Positions 45,823 to 54,609 are shown, counted from the stretch's first letter. The stretch is 64,000 nt of DNA from Pseudomonas ekonensis (GCF_019145435.1 NZ_JAHSTS010000001.1:820001-884000); one strand, 5' to 3'. Translations and numbers: made by a program. Notes: generated from the sequence alone by a model not told the origin.

Positions 45823-45852
45823 CAAAAAAACCGCAGCGATGCGGTTTTTTTG
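45823..45852. terminator. Bidirectional rho-independent terminator gntT/alaC
   Basis: AAAAAAACCGCA-GCGA-TGCGGTTTTTTT: an A-tract on one side and a T-tract on the other serve both converging genes. Confidence 0.92.
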
Positions 45853-45862
45853 TGGGGGGCGT

Positions 45863-47080
45863 TCAGCCAGCGGTCTTCGGGGCCAACCCGTCCGCCCGGA
45901 ACATCCCGCGGATCCCGCGCACGGCCTGGCGGATCCGGTCCTGGTTCTCGATCAGCGCGAAGCGCACGTGATCGTCGCCGTACTCACCGAAGCCGACGCC
46001 TGGCGACACGCAGACCTTGGCCTCGGCCAGCAGCTTCTTGGCGAACTCCAGCGAGCCCAGGTGCGCGTAGGCCTCGGGGATCTTCGCCCAGACGTACATC
46101 GAAGCCTTCGGGTTCTCGACCATCCAGCCCAGTTCGTGCAGGCCCTTGACCAGCACGTTGCGCCGCTGGCGGTACTGCTCGGCGATGTCGCGCACGCATT
46201 GCCGGTCGCCTTCCAGCGCCGCGATGGCCGCCACCTGCAGCGGGGTGAAGGTGCCGTAGTCGTGGTAGCTCTTGATCCGCGCCAGGGCGCTGACCAGTTC
46301 CGGGTTGCCGACCATGAAGCCGATGCGCCAGCCGGCCATGTTGTAGCTCTTGGACAGGGTGAAGAACTCCACCGCGATGTCCTTGGCGCCGGGCACCTGC
46401 ATGATCGACGGGGCCTTCCAGCCGTCGTAGACGATGTCGGCGTAGGCCAGGTCGTGCACCACCAGTACGTCGTACTGCTTGGCGAGGGCGATCACCCGTT
46501 CGAAGAAGTCCAGCTCCACGCACTGGGCGGTGGGGTTGGACGGAAAGCCGAGGATCATCATCTTCGGTTTCGGGATCGAGCCGCGGATGGCCCGCTCAAG
46601 CTCGGCGAAGAAGTCCACGCCGGGCACCAGCGGCACCGAACGCACCTGGGCGCCGGCGATCACGGCGCCGTAGATGTGGATCGGGTAGCTCGGGTTGGGC
46701 ACCAGCACCGTGTCGCCCTGGTCCAGGGTCGCCAGCATCAGGTGCGCCAGGCCTTCCTTGGAGCCGATGGTGACGATGGCTTCGCTTTCCGGGTCGATCT
46801 CGACCTCGTAGCGTTCCTTGTACCAGTTGGAGATCGCCCGGCGCAGGCGCGGAATGCCCTTGGACGTGGAATAGCCGTGGGTGTCTTCGCGCTGGGCGAC
46901 GGTGACGAGTTTCTCGACGATGTGCGGCGGCGTGGCGCCGTCGGGGTTGCCCATGCTCAGGTCGATGATGTCTTCGCCACGGCGGCGGGCGGCCATCTTC
47001 AGCTCGGCGGTGATGTTGAAGACGTAAGGGGGGAGTCGATCGATGCGCGCAAAGCGGCGCGGCGAACCTTGTTCAGCCAT
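45863..47080 (-). CDS. alaC: Alanine aminotransferase AlaC-type
   Basis: PLP class I/II aminotransferase of 405 residues producing alanine from pyruvate and glutamate. The Schiff-base Lys is in [15 protein letters not shown] near 241; the substrate/PLP segments [15 protein letters not shown] near 176 and [14 protein letters not shown] near 208 are the AlaC/YfdZ version. The ATG at 47080 is clear. It ends at the shared terminator. Not linked to a biosynthetic operon here. Confidence 0.92.
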   Translation of the reverse strand: MAEQGSPRRFARIDRLPPYVFNITAELKMAARRRGEDIIDLSMGNPDGATPPHIVEKLVTVAQREDTHGYSTSKGIPRLRRAISNWYKERYEVEIDPESEAIVTIGSKEGLAHLMLATLDQGDTVLVPNPSYPIHIYGAVIAGAQVRSVPLVPGVDFFAELERAIRGSIPKPKMMILGFPSNPTAQCVELDFFERVIALAKQYDVLVVHDLAYADIVYDGWKAPSIMQVPGAKDIAVEFFTLSKSYNMAGWRIGFMVGNPELVSALARIKSYHDYGTFTPLQVAAIAALEGDRQCVRDIAEQYRQRRNVLVKGLHELGWMVENPKASMYVWAKIPEAYAHLGSLEFAKKLLAEAKVCVSPGVGFGEYGDDHVRFALIENQDRIRQAVRGIRGMFRADGLAPKTAG

Positions 47081-47219
47081 TGTTGCCTCGGATAACGTAA
47101 GCGCCCGGAACCGTCCGAGCGACGCTGGTCACTGCGGTGACCTGTGGCGGAAGATAAGTGCAGTGATGGCAGGCTGTCCAGCGTGCACGACAACAATTTT
47201 TTCCCAAGGAAAACGGTCA

Positions 47220-47882
47220 ATGGAATTCACCAGCGGCTTCTTGCTGAGCCTTTCGCTGTGCCTGGATATCGGCGTGGCCAACATCGCGATGATCACCCTG
47301 GCGATGCAGCGCGGCTATTTTCAAGGCTTCGCGCTGGGCCTCGGCACCTGCGTCGGCGACCTGGTCTACGCGGTGCTGGCGCTGGCCGGAATGACGGTCC
47401 TGCTGCAGTACGAAACCGTGCGCTGGACGCTGTGGATCGGCGGCTCCGCGCTGTTGGTCTACTTCGCGGCGAAGATGATCTATTCGGCGATTCACCACGA
47501 AGCGCTGCTGGCTGAGACGGCTGAGGTGAGCCAGAACTCCCACCGCAAGGAATTCTTGCGCGGGATCTTTCTCGCCATGTCGTCGCCCAGCGCCATCCTC
47601 TGGTTCGCGGCGGTGGGTGGCACGCTGATCGCCCGCTCCGGTGGCGGCGGTCCTTTGAGCTCGGCGCTGTTCCTCGGCGGCTTCCTCTGCGCCGGGCTGC
47701 TGTGGTCGGCGGGGCTGTGCTTCGCCGCGAGCCATGGCGGCAAGCTGCTGGGTGACAAGCTGTTGCGCTATTCCTACCTGGCATCTGCAGCGATCTTCTG
47801 CTATTTCGCGGTCTACGTGATCGTATCCGGTTATAACGAATTCGTCGGTTCCGGCGCCGCCGAGGCCCTGCATTCGCTGTGA
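47220..47882 (+). CDS. LysE/RhtB family amino-acid exporter
   Basis: 220-residue inner-membrane protein with about six helices. The family pattern FLLSLSLCLDIGVANIAMIT at the N-terminus, GLGTCVGDLVYAVLALAGM near 38 and GIFLAMSSPSAILWFAAVGG near 116 are typical of LysE-type exporters; the usual 'GPN' of helix 1 is replaced by GVAN. The start ATG 47220 has AAGGAAAA upstream; the 59 upstream in-frame codons are in the alaC divergent region. Substrate not predictable. Confidence 0.87.
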   Translation: MEFTSGFLLSLSLCLDIGVANIAMITLAMQRGYFQGFALGLGTCVGDLVYAVLALAGMTVLLQYETVRWTLWIGGSALLVYFAAKMIYSAIHHEALLAETAEVSQNSHRKEFLRGIFLAMSSPSAILWFAAVGGTLIARSGGGGPLSSALFLGGFLCAGLLWSAGLCFAASHGGKLLGDKLLRYSYLASAAIFCYFAVYVIVSGYNEFVGSGAAEALHSL

Positions 47883-47950
47883 ATGTGCGAATCGGGTTTG
47901 GCTTCTATACTCCCAGCCGAACCCACTTTTTTCGTTCAAGGAGTCGAGTC

Positions 47951-48445
47951 ATGGATGAGCAGAAACGCGTCGAAGTGGCTGAACCTCGCTTCGAACATGG
48001 ACACTTCCTGCTGATTGCAGGCTTTCGCGATCGCTTCACCAAAGAGACTGTTCAAGACATCCCCGCGCTATGGGAAAAACTGATCCCGCACATCGGAAAC
48101 ATTCCGGGGCAGAAGGGCGAAGTGACCTACGGCGTTTGCAGCAATTTCGACGGCAACGGCGGTTTCGATTACATGGCCGGGGTCGAAATCCGCAAGCTGG
48201 ACGACTTCCCACAGGAAAAGTATCCGTGGATCGAAATCCTCCCGCGCCAGTACGCGGTGTTCGAACACAAGGGTTCGCTGGATCTGTTGCCGCAGACCAT
48301 AGACTACATCTACAACACCTGGCTGCCGGCGTCCGGGTACAAAGGGCTCAACGCCCCGGAGCTGGAACGCTACAGCGCCGATTTCAATCCGAAGCTCAAG
48401 ACCGGCAAGCTGGAAATCTGCGTCCCGGTCGAAAAGAAAACCTGA
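47951..48445 (+). CDS. GyrI-like small-molecule-binding domain protein
   Basis: 164 residues, SHS2/GyrI-like fold found in AraC-type effector-binding domains. Segments supporting this are ALWEKLIPHIGNIPGQ near 43, YGVCSNFDGNGGFDYMAGVE near 64, and the YAVFEHKGSLDLLPQTIDYI block near 104 followed by LERYSADFNP. The ATG at 47951 has AAGGAG about 11 bases before it. Stand-alone members can bind drugs or protect gyrase; no evidence for either here. A long hairpin follows. Confidence 0.85.
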   Translation: MDEQKRVEVAEPRFEHGHFLLIAGFRDRFTKETVQDIPALWEKLIPHIGNIPGQKGEVTYGVCSNFDGNGGFDYMAGVEIRKLDDFPQEKYPWIEILPRQYAVFEHKGSLDLLPQTIDYIYNTWLPASGYKGLNAPELERYSADFNPKLKTGKLEICVPVEKKT

Positions 48446-48451
48446 TCGGCA

Positions 48452-48484
48452 ACCGGCAGCGCGAATCCGTTTCGCGCTGCCGGT
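48452..48484. terminator. 14-bp hairpin between convergent genes
   Basis: ACCGGCAGCGCGAA (48452-48465) pairs perfectly with TTCGCGCTGCCGGT (48471-48484) around TCCGT. No T-tract in either direction, so a factor-assisted or mRNA-stabilising end is as likely as intrinsic termination. Confidence 0.6.
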
Positions 48485-48490
48485 CGAGCC

Positions 48491-48598
48491 TTACTTGCCC
48501 TTGATCCGTCGCGCCCGCCACAGGTCGATGCCCAGGGTGACGAAGCCGAAGAAGCTGATGCCCAACACCATCAACAAACCGATTTCCACGCTGCTCAT
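48491..48598 (-). CDS. 35-residue single-pass membrane microprotein
   Basis: Minus-strand ORF from ATG 48598 to TAA 48491-48493. It has a GAGGGGGGAA ribosome site 8 bases upstream. The product starts MSSVEIGLLMVLGISFFGFV and continues TLGIDLWRARRIKGK: one hydrophobic helix (about 5-24) followed by a basic tail that would stay in the cytoplasm (positive-inside). Too short for usual gene finders. No family recognised. The 317-base gap it occupies would otherwise be empty; 48599-48762 holds nothing else I can identify. Confidence 0.6.
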   Translation of the reverse strand: MSSVEIGLLMVLGISFFGFVTLGIDLWRARRIKGK

Positions 48599-48762
48599 AA
48601 ACGGTTCCCCCCTCGGGTGATCAGAGTCAGGCGTCAGAAATAGACCGTCCCGAATCCGAAGAAAAGCGCTTATACGCAGGCTTTACGCCGCCCTTGCGGA
48701 TCGATATGAACACCTTATTCCTTTATCCTTGGCGGCCCTGTCTTCACTGATTCCGAGCCGCC

Positions 48763-49251
48763 ATGAACCCCGTCATCCGCCACGTCACCGCCGCCGACCT
48801 GGATCGCTGCTACGCCATCGAAACCCTCGCCTACGAAGGCGACGAGGCCGCCACCCGCGAGAAGATCGCCACCCGCATCGCCACCTGGCCGGACGGTTTC
48901 ATCGTCGCCGAGGTGGACGGTGCCGTGGCCGGGTTCGTCAACTCCGGTGCGGCGTTCGAGGTGCAGATGTCGGACGAGGCCTTCAAGGAATTGATCGGCC
49001 ACGACCCGGCCGGCCCCAACGTGGTGATCATGTCGGTGGTGGTGCACCCGGACTATCAGGGGCAAGGCCTGGCCAAGCGGCTGATGACCGCGTTCATCGA
49101 ACGCATGCGCGGTTTGGGCAAGGTGACGATCCATCTGATGTGCAAGGAACGGCACATTCCGCTGTACGCCGGATTCGGTTTTGCCTACATCAAACCGTCC
49201 GAGTCCGACCATGGCGGGATGGCGTGGCACGAGATGATCCTGACGCTCTGA
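48763..49251 (+). CDS. GNAT family N-acetyltransferase
   Basis: 162-residue acetyltransferase. Motif A is clear, NVVIMSVVVHPDYQGQGLAK near residues 86-105, with the C-terminal CKERHIPLYAGFGFAYIKPS region. The N-terminus RHVTAADLDRCYAIETLAYE is typical of AANAT-like GNATs (arylalkylamine acetyltransferase type). Start ATG 48763; ribosome site weak. Substrate unknown, possibly an amine. Confidence 0.87.
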   Translation: MNPVIRHVTAADLDRCYAIETLAYEGDEAATREKIATRIATWPDGFIVAEVDGAVAGFVNSGAAFEVQMSDEAFKELIGHDPAGPNVVIMSVVVHPDYQGQGLAKRLMTAFIERMRGLGKVTIHLMCKERHIPLYAGFGFAYIKPSESDHGGMAWHEMILTL

Positions 49252-49270
49252 GAGCGCTGTCGGCTGACGG

Positions 49271-49434
49271 ACCGCTATCGCGGGCAGGCCCGCTCCCGCA
49301 GGGTTCCTTTGTGGGAGTGACTGTGCGTTGATGCCATCGCCAGCGGAAAGGCTCCCACATTGGATCGGGGCGGTCGCAGACTCTGCATCCAACCGAGCCC
49401 CCTGTGGGAGCGGGCTTGCCCGCGATGGCGTCAG
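49271..49434. repeat. Three REP-like elements
   Basis: ATCGCGGGCAGGCCCGCTCC (about 49277), a degenerate ATCGCCAGCGGAAAGGCTCC (about 49334) and GGAGCGGGCTTGCCCGCGAT (about 49408) lie between convergent genes. Confidence 0.75.
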
Positions 49435-49456
49435 CGAGGACGCTGCATAACCTGGC

Positions 49457-50062
49457 TCAGTACAGCGAGCTCTGCACCCGCGCCGGCGCTTCGCGGTCAT
49501 AGGCTTCGGCGTCGAACTGGCCATCGTTGAGCCGCTTGTGGAAAGCCCCCGCGCTGGGCAGCGCCGAGCGCGGCAGGTGGGTGTCGGGGTTCCACGCATC
49601 CGAGCGCACGAACGCTTTGGCGCAATGGAAAAACGCCGCCTCCACCGTCACCAGCAGCACCGTGCGCGCCGGCTTGCCGTTGACGGCGAAGCTGGCCAGC
49701 AGCTCGGGCTCGGCGCTGATGGCGGCCGTGCCGTTGACCCGCAAGGTCTCGCCGATGCCGGGAATGATGAACAGCAGCGACACCCGCGGATCGTGCAACA
49801 CGTTGCGCAGCGTATCGATGCGGTTGTTGCCCGGCCGGTCCGGCAGGGCCAGGGTGCGCTCGTCGAGGATCCGCACGAAGCCTGCCGTATCGCCGCGCGG
49901 TGAGCTGTCGAGGCCGTCGGCGCCCGCGGAGCTGACGATCACCAGCGGCGAGAGCCGCACCATCGCCTGGTAGTCCTCGTTGAGAAAGCCGATCTGCTTG
50001 CGCACCGCACGCTCGTGGGGCAGGCCGTAGAGGGCTTCCAGGGCTTCAATCGAATCGATCAT
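49457..50062 (-). CDS. Pyridoxamine 5'-phosphate oxidase-family FMN protein
   Basis: 201 residues of the split-barrel FMN-binding fold. A typical segment is LVIVSSAGADGLDSSPRGDT near 35 followed by LALPDRPGNNRIDTLRNVL near 72, characteristic of the flavin-dependent pyridoxamine-phosphate-oxidase-like group rather than true PdxH. Start ATG 50062. It lies 18 bases downstream of the GNAT gene on the same strand, so the two may be co-transcribed. Enzymatic role unknown. Confidence 0.85.
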   Translation of the reverse strand: MIDSIEALEALYGLPHERAVRKQIGFLNEDYQAMVRLSPLVIVSSAGADGLDSSPRGDTAGFVRILDERTLALPDRPGNNRIDTLRNVLHDPRVSLLFIIPGIGETLRVNGTAAISAEPELLASFAVNGKPARTVLLVTVEAAFFHCAKAFVRSDAWNPDTHLPRSALPSAGAFHKRLNDGQFDAEAYDREAPARVQSSLY

Positions 50063-50080
50063 CGTGCGTTCCTCCAGGGT

Positions 50081-50560
50081 TCAGAACACCAGGCCCATGC
50101 GCCGTTCGTAGCCGACCCGGCCCAGGACCGCCTGGCCGCTGTCGACGAAACCGTGCCGGGCATACAGCGCGATGGCCGCGTCGTTGTCGGCGTCCACCGC
50201 CAGTTGCAGGCCCTTGATCTGCGGCCAGGCCTGGCGCGCGGCCTCGGGCAGCGCTTGCAGGCAGGCCTTGCCGTAACCCCGGCCCTGGGCGCGGCGGTCG
50301 ACTTGAAGCGCATGCAAGGTGGCGCTGTGTTCGTCGGCCCAGTCCGGCAGCGCCGGCGGACGTTTGAGCAGCAGGAAGGCGACGGGCACGTCTTCGTCCA
50401 GCAGGGCAAAGCCCTTCACGCCTGCATGGGTGTGCAGGGTCTGCAGGGCGGTGTGGATGTCGCCGGAATACTTGATCTGCCCGGGATGGATTTCGATCGT
50501 CTCGAGCTGCTGGCGCTGGGCGGCATTCAGGCTGTCGTACGGCACGAGTCTGGCTGACAC
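50081..50560 (-). CDS. GNAT family N-acetyltransferase
   Basis: 159 residues from GTG 50560 (AAGGAAA 7 bases upstream). Motif A: LHALQVDRRAQGRGYGKACL near 85-104, then LAVDADNDAAIALYARHGFV, the canonical GNAT alpha4-beta5 part. The 43 in-frame codons upstream of 50560 cross the divergent promoter region and are excluded. Substrate unknown. Divergent from the SnoaL-YciI-ECF42 operon. Confidence 0.85.
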   Translation of the reverse strand: MSARLVPYDSLNAAQRQQLETIEIHPGQIKYSGDIHTALQTLHTHAGVKGFALLDEDVPVAFLLLKRPPALPDWADEHSATLHALQVDRRAQGRGYGKACLQALPEAARQAWPQIKGLQLAVDADNDAAIALYARHGFVDSGQAVLGRVGYERRMGLVF

Positions 50561-50640
50561 GGGAATTTCCTTTTTCCTACGAAGTTGAGCAACGGATTCT
50601 ACCGAGCAGAGTGAGGGCGAAACATTTAATTTTCGAGTCC

Positions 50641-50667
50641 TGTCGATCCGGCGGATCACCGAACGAC
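50641..50667 (+). promoter_or_regulatory. ECF42-type promoter
   Basis: TGTCGA-N17-CGAC agrees with the -35 TGTCGA and -10 CGA/TC reported for ECF42 sigma factors in Streptomyces. It lies 38 bases before the first gene of an operon that ends in an ECF42 gene. Confidence 0.6.
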
Positions 50668-50704
50668 TAAGGGTGTCTTCCAACAACAATCACGGAGAAC
50701 ACCC

Positions 50705-51130
50705 ATGAACGCACAAGCGCAGATCCAGACCCTGATCGACACCTACCGCCAGGCCGTCATGTCCAAGGACGTGGACAAGGTCATGGCCCTCTACGCCGAC
50801 GACATCGTCTCCTTCGACGCGATCAAGGCCCTGCAATTCAAGGGCAAGGCCGCCTACCGCGCCCATTGGGTCGCCTGCATGGAAATGTGCCCCGGCCCGC
50901 ACATCTTCGAGTTCCACGAAGTCGCCATCGAGACCTCGGACAGCATCGCTTTCGCCCATTGGGTGGCCAACTGCGGCGGCACCAACGACAAGGGCGAAAC
51001 CCAGAGCTGCTGGATGCGGGTCACCGCGTGCTACCGGCTGGCGGGCGGCGCATGGCGGATCGTCCACGAGCACTGGTCGGCCCCGTTCGACCCGATGAGC
51101 GGCGCGACCCTGTTCGACGTGCAGCCGTAA
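50705..51130 (+). CDS. SnoaL/YybH-like NTF2-fold protein
   Basis: 141-residue NTF2-like protein of the SgcJ/EcaC/ketosteroid-isomerase-like group: TYRQAVMSKDVDKVMALYAD at 13-32, then the conical-barrel strands ending AWRIVHEHWSAPFDP. ATG 50705 with CACGGAGAAC upstream. First gene downstream of the ECF42-type promoter, 67 bases before the YciI gene. Catalytic function not assignable; such proteins often act on or bind small hydrophobic ligands. Confidence 0.85.
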   Translation: MNAQAQIQTLIDTYRQAVMSKDVDKVMALYADDIVSFDAIKALQFKGKAAYRAHWVACMEMCPGPHIFEFHEVAIETSDSIAFAHWVANCGGTNDKGETQSCWMRVTACYRLAGGAWRIVHEHWSAPFDPMSGATLFDVQP

Positions 51131-51197
51131 GCGGCGCGCGGTTCGCCAAAGCGCCGATCTGCGGCCATAGTTGATCCGTCCGGTTCAGGAGTGAGCG

Positions 51198-51542
51198 ATG
51201 AAATACCTATGCCTGGTGTACAGCGACGAGCGCCTGCTGCACTCGTCGCCCGACAGCCCCGAAGACGCCGAATGCTGGGCGTATGCCGAGTCGATCCAGG
51301 GCAGCGGCCGGATGGTCGCCGCCGAGGCGCTGGAGTCGGTGCAGACCGCCACCACGGTGCGCATGCGCAACGGCAAGGTGTCGGTCACCGACGGCCCGTT
51401 CGCCGAAACCAAGGAGCAGTTGGCCGGCTTCTACCTGATCGACGCCCGGGATCTCAACGAAGCCATTCAGGTCGCCGGGCACATTCCGGCGGCCCGGGTC
51501 GGTTGCGTCGAGGTGCGCCCCGTCCGTCAGCTGAACGTCTGA
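51198..51542 (+). CDS. YciI-like DGPF-domain protein
   Basis: 114 residues with the hallmark DGPF motif at 65-68 (SVTDGPFAETKEQL) and the MKYLCLVYSDE opening. DGPF proteins are the characteristic partners of ECF42 sigma factors across bacteria; their role is unknown. A good ribosome site (CAGGAGTGAGCG) precedes ATG 51198. It ends 3 bases before the sigma gene, so it is co-transcribed and probably co-translated. Confidence 0.92.
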   Translation: MKYLCLVYSDERLLHSSPDSPEDAECWAYAESIQGSGRMVAAEALESVQTATTVRMRNGKVSVTDGPFAETKEQLAGFYLIDARDLNEAIQVAGHIPAARVGCVEVRPVRQLNV

Positions 51543-51545
51543 CCC

Positions 51546-52781
51546 ATGGCGGACGCAGCGGTCCGGGCGCGGGTCGAGCAGGTCTACCGCGAAGATTCGC
51601 GGCGGATCCTGGCGACGCTGATCCGCCTGCTGGGGGATTTTGACCTCGCCGAAGAGGCCTTGCACGAGGCGTTCTTCGTCGCGGTCGAGCGCTGGCAGCG
51701 CGACGGCGTGCCCGACAATCCGCGCACCTGGCTGGTGTCCACCGGGCGCTTCAAGGCCATCGACGTGCTGCGCCGCCGCGCGCGGTTCAGGGCGTCGCGG
51801 CCCTTGCTGCTGGCCCAGGTGGAAGAACTGGAGCAGGCCCAGTGGAGCGACGAAGACGTGGAAGACGACCGCCTGCGGCTGATGTTCACCTGTTGCCACC
51901 CGGCCCTGGCGGCGGATGCGCAGGTGCCGCTGACCCTGCGGGAAGTCTGTGACCTCACCACCGAGGAAATCGCCCGGGCGTTCCTGTCGGCGCCGGCGAC
52001 GATCGCCCAGCGCATCGTGCGGGCCAAGGCCAAGATCCGTGACGCGAAGATCCCCTATCAGGTGCCGAGCCTGAGTGAACTGCCTGAGCGGCTGGACAGC
52101 GTGCTGCGGGTGATCTACCTGGTGTTCAACGAAGGCTATTCGGCTTCCGACGGCGCGCAGGTCGTGCGCGAAGACCTGACGCGCGAAGCGATCCGCCTCG
52201 GCCGGTTGCTGATGGAGCTGTTGCCGGAGCCGGAGGTCATGGGCCTGTTGGCGCTGATGCTGCTGCATGAGTCGCGGCGGGCGGCGCGGACGTCGCCCGA
52301 GGGCGAGCTGATTCTGCTGGAGAACCAGGACCGCGCGCGCTGGGATGCGCAATTGATCGCCGAGGGCGGCGCGCTGGTCGAGCGGGCGTTGACCACCCGG
52401 CGGTTCGGGCCGTACTGCCTGCAAGCGGCGATAGCGGCGGTGCATGCCGAGGCGCCGACGGCGGCCGAGACCGACTGGGCGCAGATCGTCGGCCTGTACG
52501 ACGTGCTGCTGCGGGCGACGCCGTCGCCGGTGATCGAGCTGAACCGGGCGGTGGCGGTGGCCAAGCGCGACGGGGCGCTGGCCGGGCTGACGCTGATCGA
52601 AGGGATCCTGGAGCGCGGCGAATTGCAGGATTACCACCTGGCGCATTCGGCGCGGGCGGAGTTCTGCCGGCAACTGGGGCGAACCGACGAGGCGCGGACG
52701 GCGTATGCGCGGGCACTGGAACTGACCCGGCAGGCACCGGAGCGGCGGTTCATCGAGGGGCGCTTGCGCGAGTTGGGCTGA
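51546..52781 (+). CDS. ECF42-group RNA polymerase sigma factor with TPR-like C-terminal extension
   Basis: 411 residues, much longer than standard ECF sigmas. Region 2 (about 12-80; LLGDFDLAEEALHEAFFVAV) and region 4 (about 125-175; LTTEEIARAFLSAPATIAQR) are followed by a helical extension of about 200 residues with TPR-like repeats (ALVERALTTRR, AIAAVHAEAPTAAETDWAQI, AVAVAKRDGALAGLTLIEGI). In this group the extension replaces the anti-sigma as regulator and is needed for activity. No anti-sigma gene is present. It probably controls its own operon from the promoter at 50641. Confidence 0.93.
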   Translation: MADAAVRARVEQVYREDSRRILATLIRLLGDFDLAEEALHEAFFVAVERWQRDGVPDNPRTWLVSTGRFKAIDVLRRRARFRASRPLLLAQVEELEQAQWSDEDVEDDRLRLMFTCCHPALAADAQVPLTLREVCDLTTEEIARAFLSAPATIAQRIVRAKAKIRDAKIPYQVPSLSELPERLDSVLRVIYLVFNEGYSASDGAQVVREDLTREAIRLGRLLMELLPEPEVMGLLALMLLHESRRAARTSPEGELILLENQDRARWDAQLIAEGGALVERALTTRRFGPYCLQAAIAAVHAEAPTAAETDWAQIVGLYDVLLRATPSPVIELNRAVAVAKRDGALAGLTLIEGILERGELQDYHLAHSARAEFCRQLGRTDEARTAYARALELTRQAPERRFIEGRLRELG

Positions 52782-52784
52782 GCC

Positions 52785-52826
52785 TTGAGGACCATCGCCA
52801 GGCCGCTGACGATGGGGTCCTCAAGA
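52785..52826. terminator. Long hairpin between convergent genes
   Basis: CTTGAGGACCATCG pairs with CGATGGGGTCCTCAAG allowing a two-base bulge; loop of 12. No T-tract. Probable 3'-end structure for the ECF42 operon and the SDR gene. Confidence 0.55.
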
Positions 52827-52840
52827 GCGGCAGCGATGCA

Positions 52841-53566
52841 TCAGGCCTGCTGCCGGGTCGCCGCCATGACGATTTCGCGGATGCACACGCCTTGCGGCTG
52901 CTCATACGCATAGGCAATCGCGGTGGCCACGTCCTCGGCGCTGAGCACGGTGCCGCCCATGTCCTGTTTCCAGGCCTGGTAGCCGGTCTTGATCGCTTCG
53001 TCCGTGGTGTGGCTCAGCAGTTCGGTCTCCACCGCCCCCGGCGCAATGGTGGTGACGCGCACGTTGTGCGGCGCCAGTTCCTCGCGCAGGTTCTCCGACA
53101 GCCCGTGCACGGCGAACTTGGTGCCGACGTACGCCACGTGGTTGGGGAACGTCTTGCGCCCGGCCACGGAACTGACGTTGATGATCGTGCCGCGCTTGCG
53201 TTCGATCATGCCGGCCACCACGGCGTGGATGCCGTTGAGCAGGCCCTTCACGTTCACATCGAGCATGCGCTCCCACTGGGCCGGATCCTGCTGGCTGATC
53301 TCACCCAGCAGCATCACCCCGGCGTTGTTGATCAGCGCATCGGCCGGGCCGAACTGCGCCTGGGCTTCGGCGACGGCGGCCAGCACCGCGGTGCGGTCGG
53401 TGATGTCGACGCGGCGGCTGAGGGTGTTCGGCAGCGCCAGGGCCTCCAGGCGTTCGATGCGCCGGGCCAGCAGCAGCAGCGGGTGGCCGGCGGCGCTCAG
53501 GCGGCGGGCGGCGGCTTCGCCGATGCCGGAACTGGCTCCGGTGACGATGATCAACGGTTTGCTCAT
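52841..53566 (-). CDS. Short-chain dehydrogenase/reductase
   Basis: 241-residue classical SDR. Cofactor motif TGASSGIG at 9-16, NNAG near 85, catalytic Ser in NVSSVAG near 137 and YxxxK as YVGTK near 151. The Arg/Asp-type residue after beta2 (LARRIERL) suggests NADP preference. ATG 53566. It is divergent from a LysR gene (110 bases apart) that is likely its regulator. Substrate unknown; similar to the YdfG/clavulanate-dehydrogenase-like oxidoreductases. Confidence 0.9.
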   Translation of the reverse strand: MSKPLIIVTGASSGIGEAAARRLSAAGHPLLLLARRIERLEALALPNTLSRRVDITDRTAVLAAVAEAQAQFGPADALINNAGVMLLGEISQQDPAQWERMLDVNVKGLLNGIHAVVAGMIERKRGTIINVSSVAGRKTFPNHVAYVGTKFAVHGLSENLREELAPHNVRVTTIAPGAVETELLSHTTDEAIKTGYQAWKQDMGGTVLSAEDVATAIAYAYEQPQGVCIREIVMAATRQQA

Positions 53567-53676
53567 GACTGCACTCCTGAAGCAAAAAAACGAATGGCTG
53601 GATGTGCGGCGAAGTATATTTAGCCCGTTTCAGGCTGAAAAATGCCTTATTTCTCTGTCTGGTATCGGAACGGTCT

Positions 53677-54513
53677 ATGGATATCCGCCATCTCAAAGCC
53701 TTCCTCGCCGTGTTCGAGGAACGCAACATCACCGCAGCGGCGCAGCGCCTGTTCATCAGCCAGCCGACGCTGTCGGTGACGGTCAAACAGCTTGAGGAGG
53801 AGCTCGGCGCCACTTTGTTCGTGCGCCAGCCGCGCGGGGTGGAGGTCAGCGACGAGGCGCGCCTTTTGTACCCGCAGGCCCGGCGCATGGTGGCCGAGGC
53901 CCAGGCCCTGAGCCGGATGTTCCGCAGCGGCGAACACCGCGTGCCGCTGACCCTGGGCATCGAAGGCGACATCGCCGCCAGCCATATCGAAGCCTTCGTG
54001 CGCATGGCCCGCCAGGCCTTGCCTCATCTGCTGCTGACGCTGGAGGAGGGCTGCCTGGGCGACGGTCGGCTGGCGGTCGAAGAGATGTGCTGCGAGGACG
54101 AACTGTTCCTGCCGTTGTGGGAGGAGCCCTACGTGCTGGCGCTGCCGGCCGATCACCCGATGGCCGCTGCCGAGGCGGCGTGGGCCCCCATCGAAGACTG
54201 GATCACCTGCCCGCAGCATCCGTCCCATCAGCGCCTGATGGCGCTGTACGGCCGTTCGCCTCAGGCCGTGGCCGGGCATGCCGGATCGTTGCGCCAGGCG
54301 CTGCACATGGTGGTGGCGGGCATTGGCGCAGCGATGCTGCCGCGCTCGTTGGCGGCCGGGCACGGGCGGGTGGCGGTGCGGGCGCTGCACCTGCCGGCGC
54401 CGACCCGGCGGGTGGGCCTGTGCTATGCGGCGCAGGCACTGGAGCTGCCGGCGATGCGCGGGTTGCATGAGTTCTTTCAGGTGAACCGGCCTGCGGTGAT
54501 CGACGCGGCTTGA
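53677..54513 (+). CDS. LysR-family regulator, divergent from SDR
   Basis: 278 residues from ATG 53677. Winged helix at about 1-60 (ITAAAQRLFISQPTLSVTVK) and an effector domain with cofactor-like GIEGDIAASHIEAFVRMARQ segment. Upstream in-frame codons cover the divergent promoter region and lack LysR similarity, so they are rejected. Likely activates the SDR gene. Effector unknown. Confidence 0.88.
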   Translation: MDIRHLKAFLAVFEERNITAAAQRLFISQPTLSVTVKQLEEELGATLFVRQPRGVEVSDEARLLYPQARRMVAEAQALSRMFRSGEHRVPLTLGIEGDIAASHIEAFVRMARQALPHLLLTLEEGCLGDGRLAVEEMCCEDELFLPLWEEPYVLALPADHPMAAAEAAWAPIEDWITCPQHPSHQRLMALYGRSPQAVAGHAGSLRQALHMVVAGIGAAMLPRSLAAGHGRVAVRALHLPAPTRRVGLCYAAQALELPAMRGLHEFFQVNRPAVIDAA

Positions 54514-54524
54514 GCGGTTGTGTG

Positions 54525-54602
54525 CGGGGACGCCATCGCGAGCAGGCTTGCTCCCACAAGGGAACGCATTCTTCTGTAGGAGCGAGCCCGCTCGCGATCG
54601 GC
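54525..54602. repeat. REP pair (REPIN)
   Basis: CGCCATCGCGAGCAGGCTTG (54531) and inverse AGGAGCGAGCCCGCTCGCGA (54578), separated by about 28 bases, between convergent LysR genes. Confidence 0.8.
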
Positions 54603-54609
54603 CGCGCCG

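Noticed and set aside
44422..45825. 467-codon minus-strand frame over gntT
   Set aside because: Antisense shadow; translation is Asp/His/Gln-rich with no membrane or domain pattern, whereas the plus strand is a clear permease.
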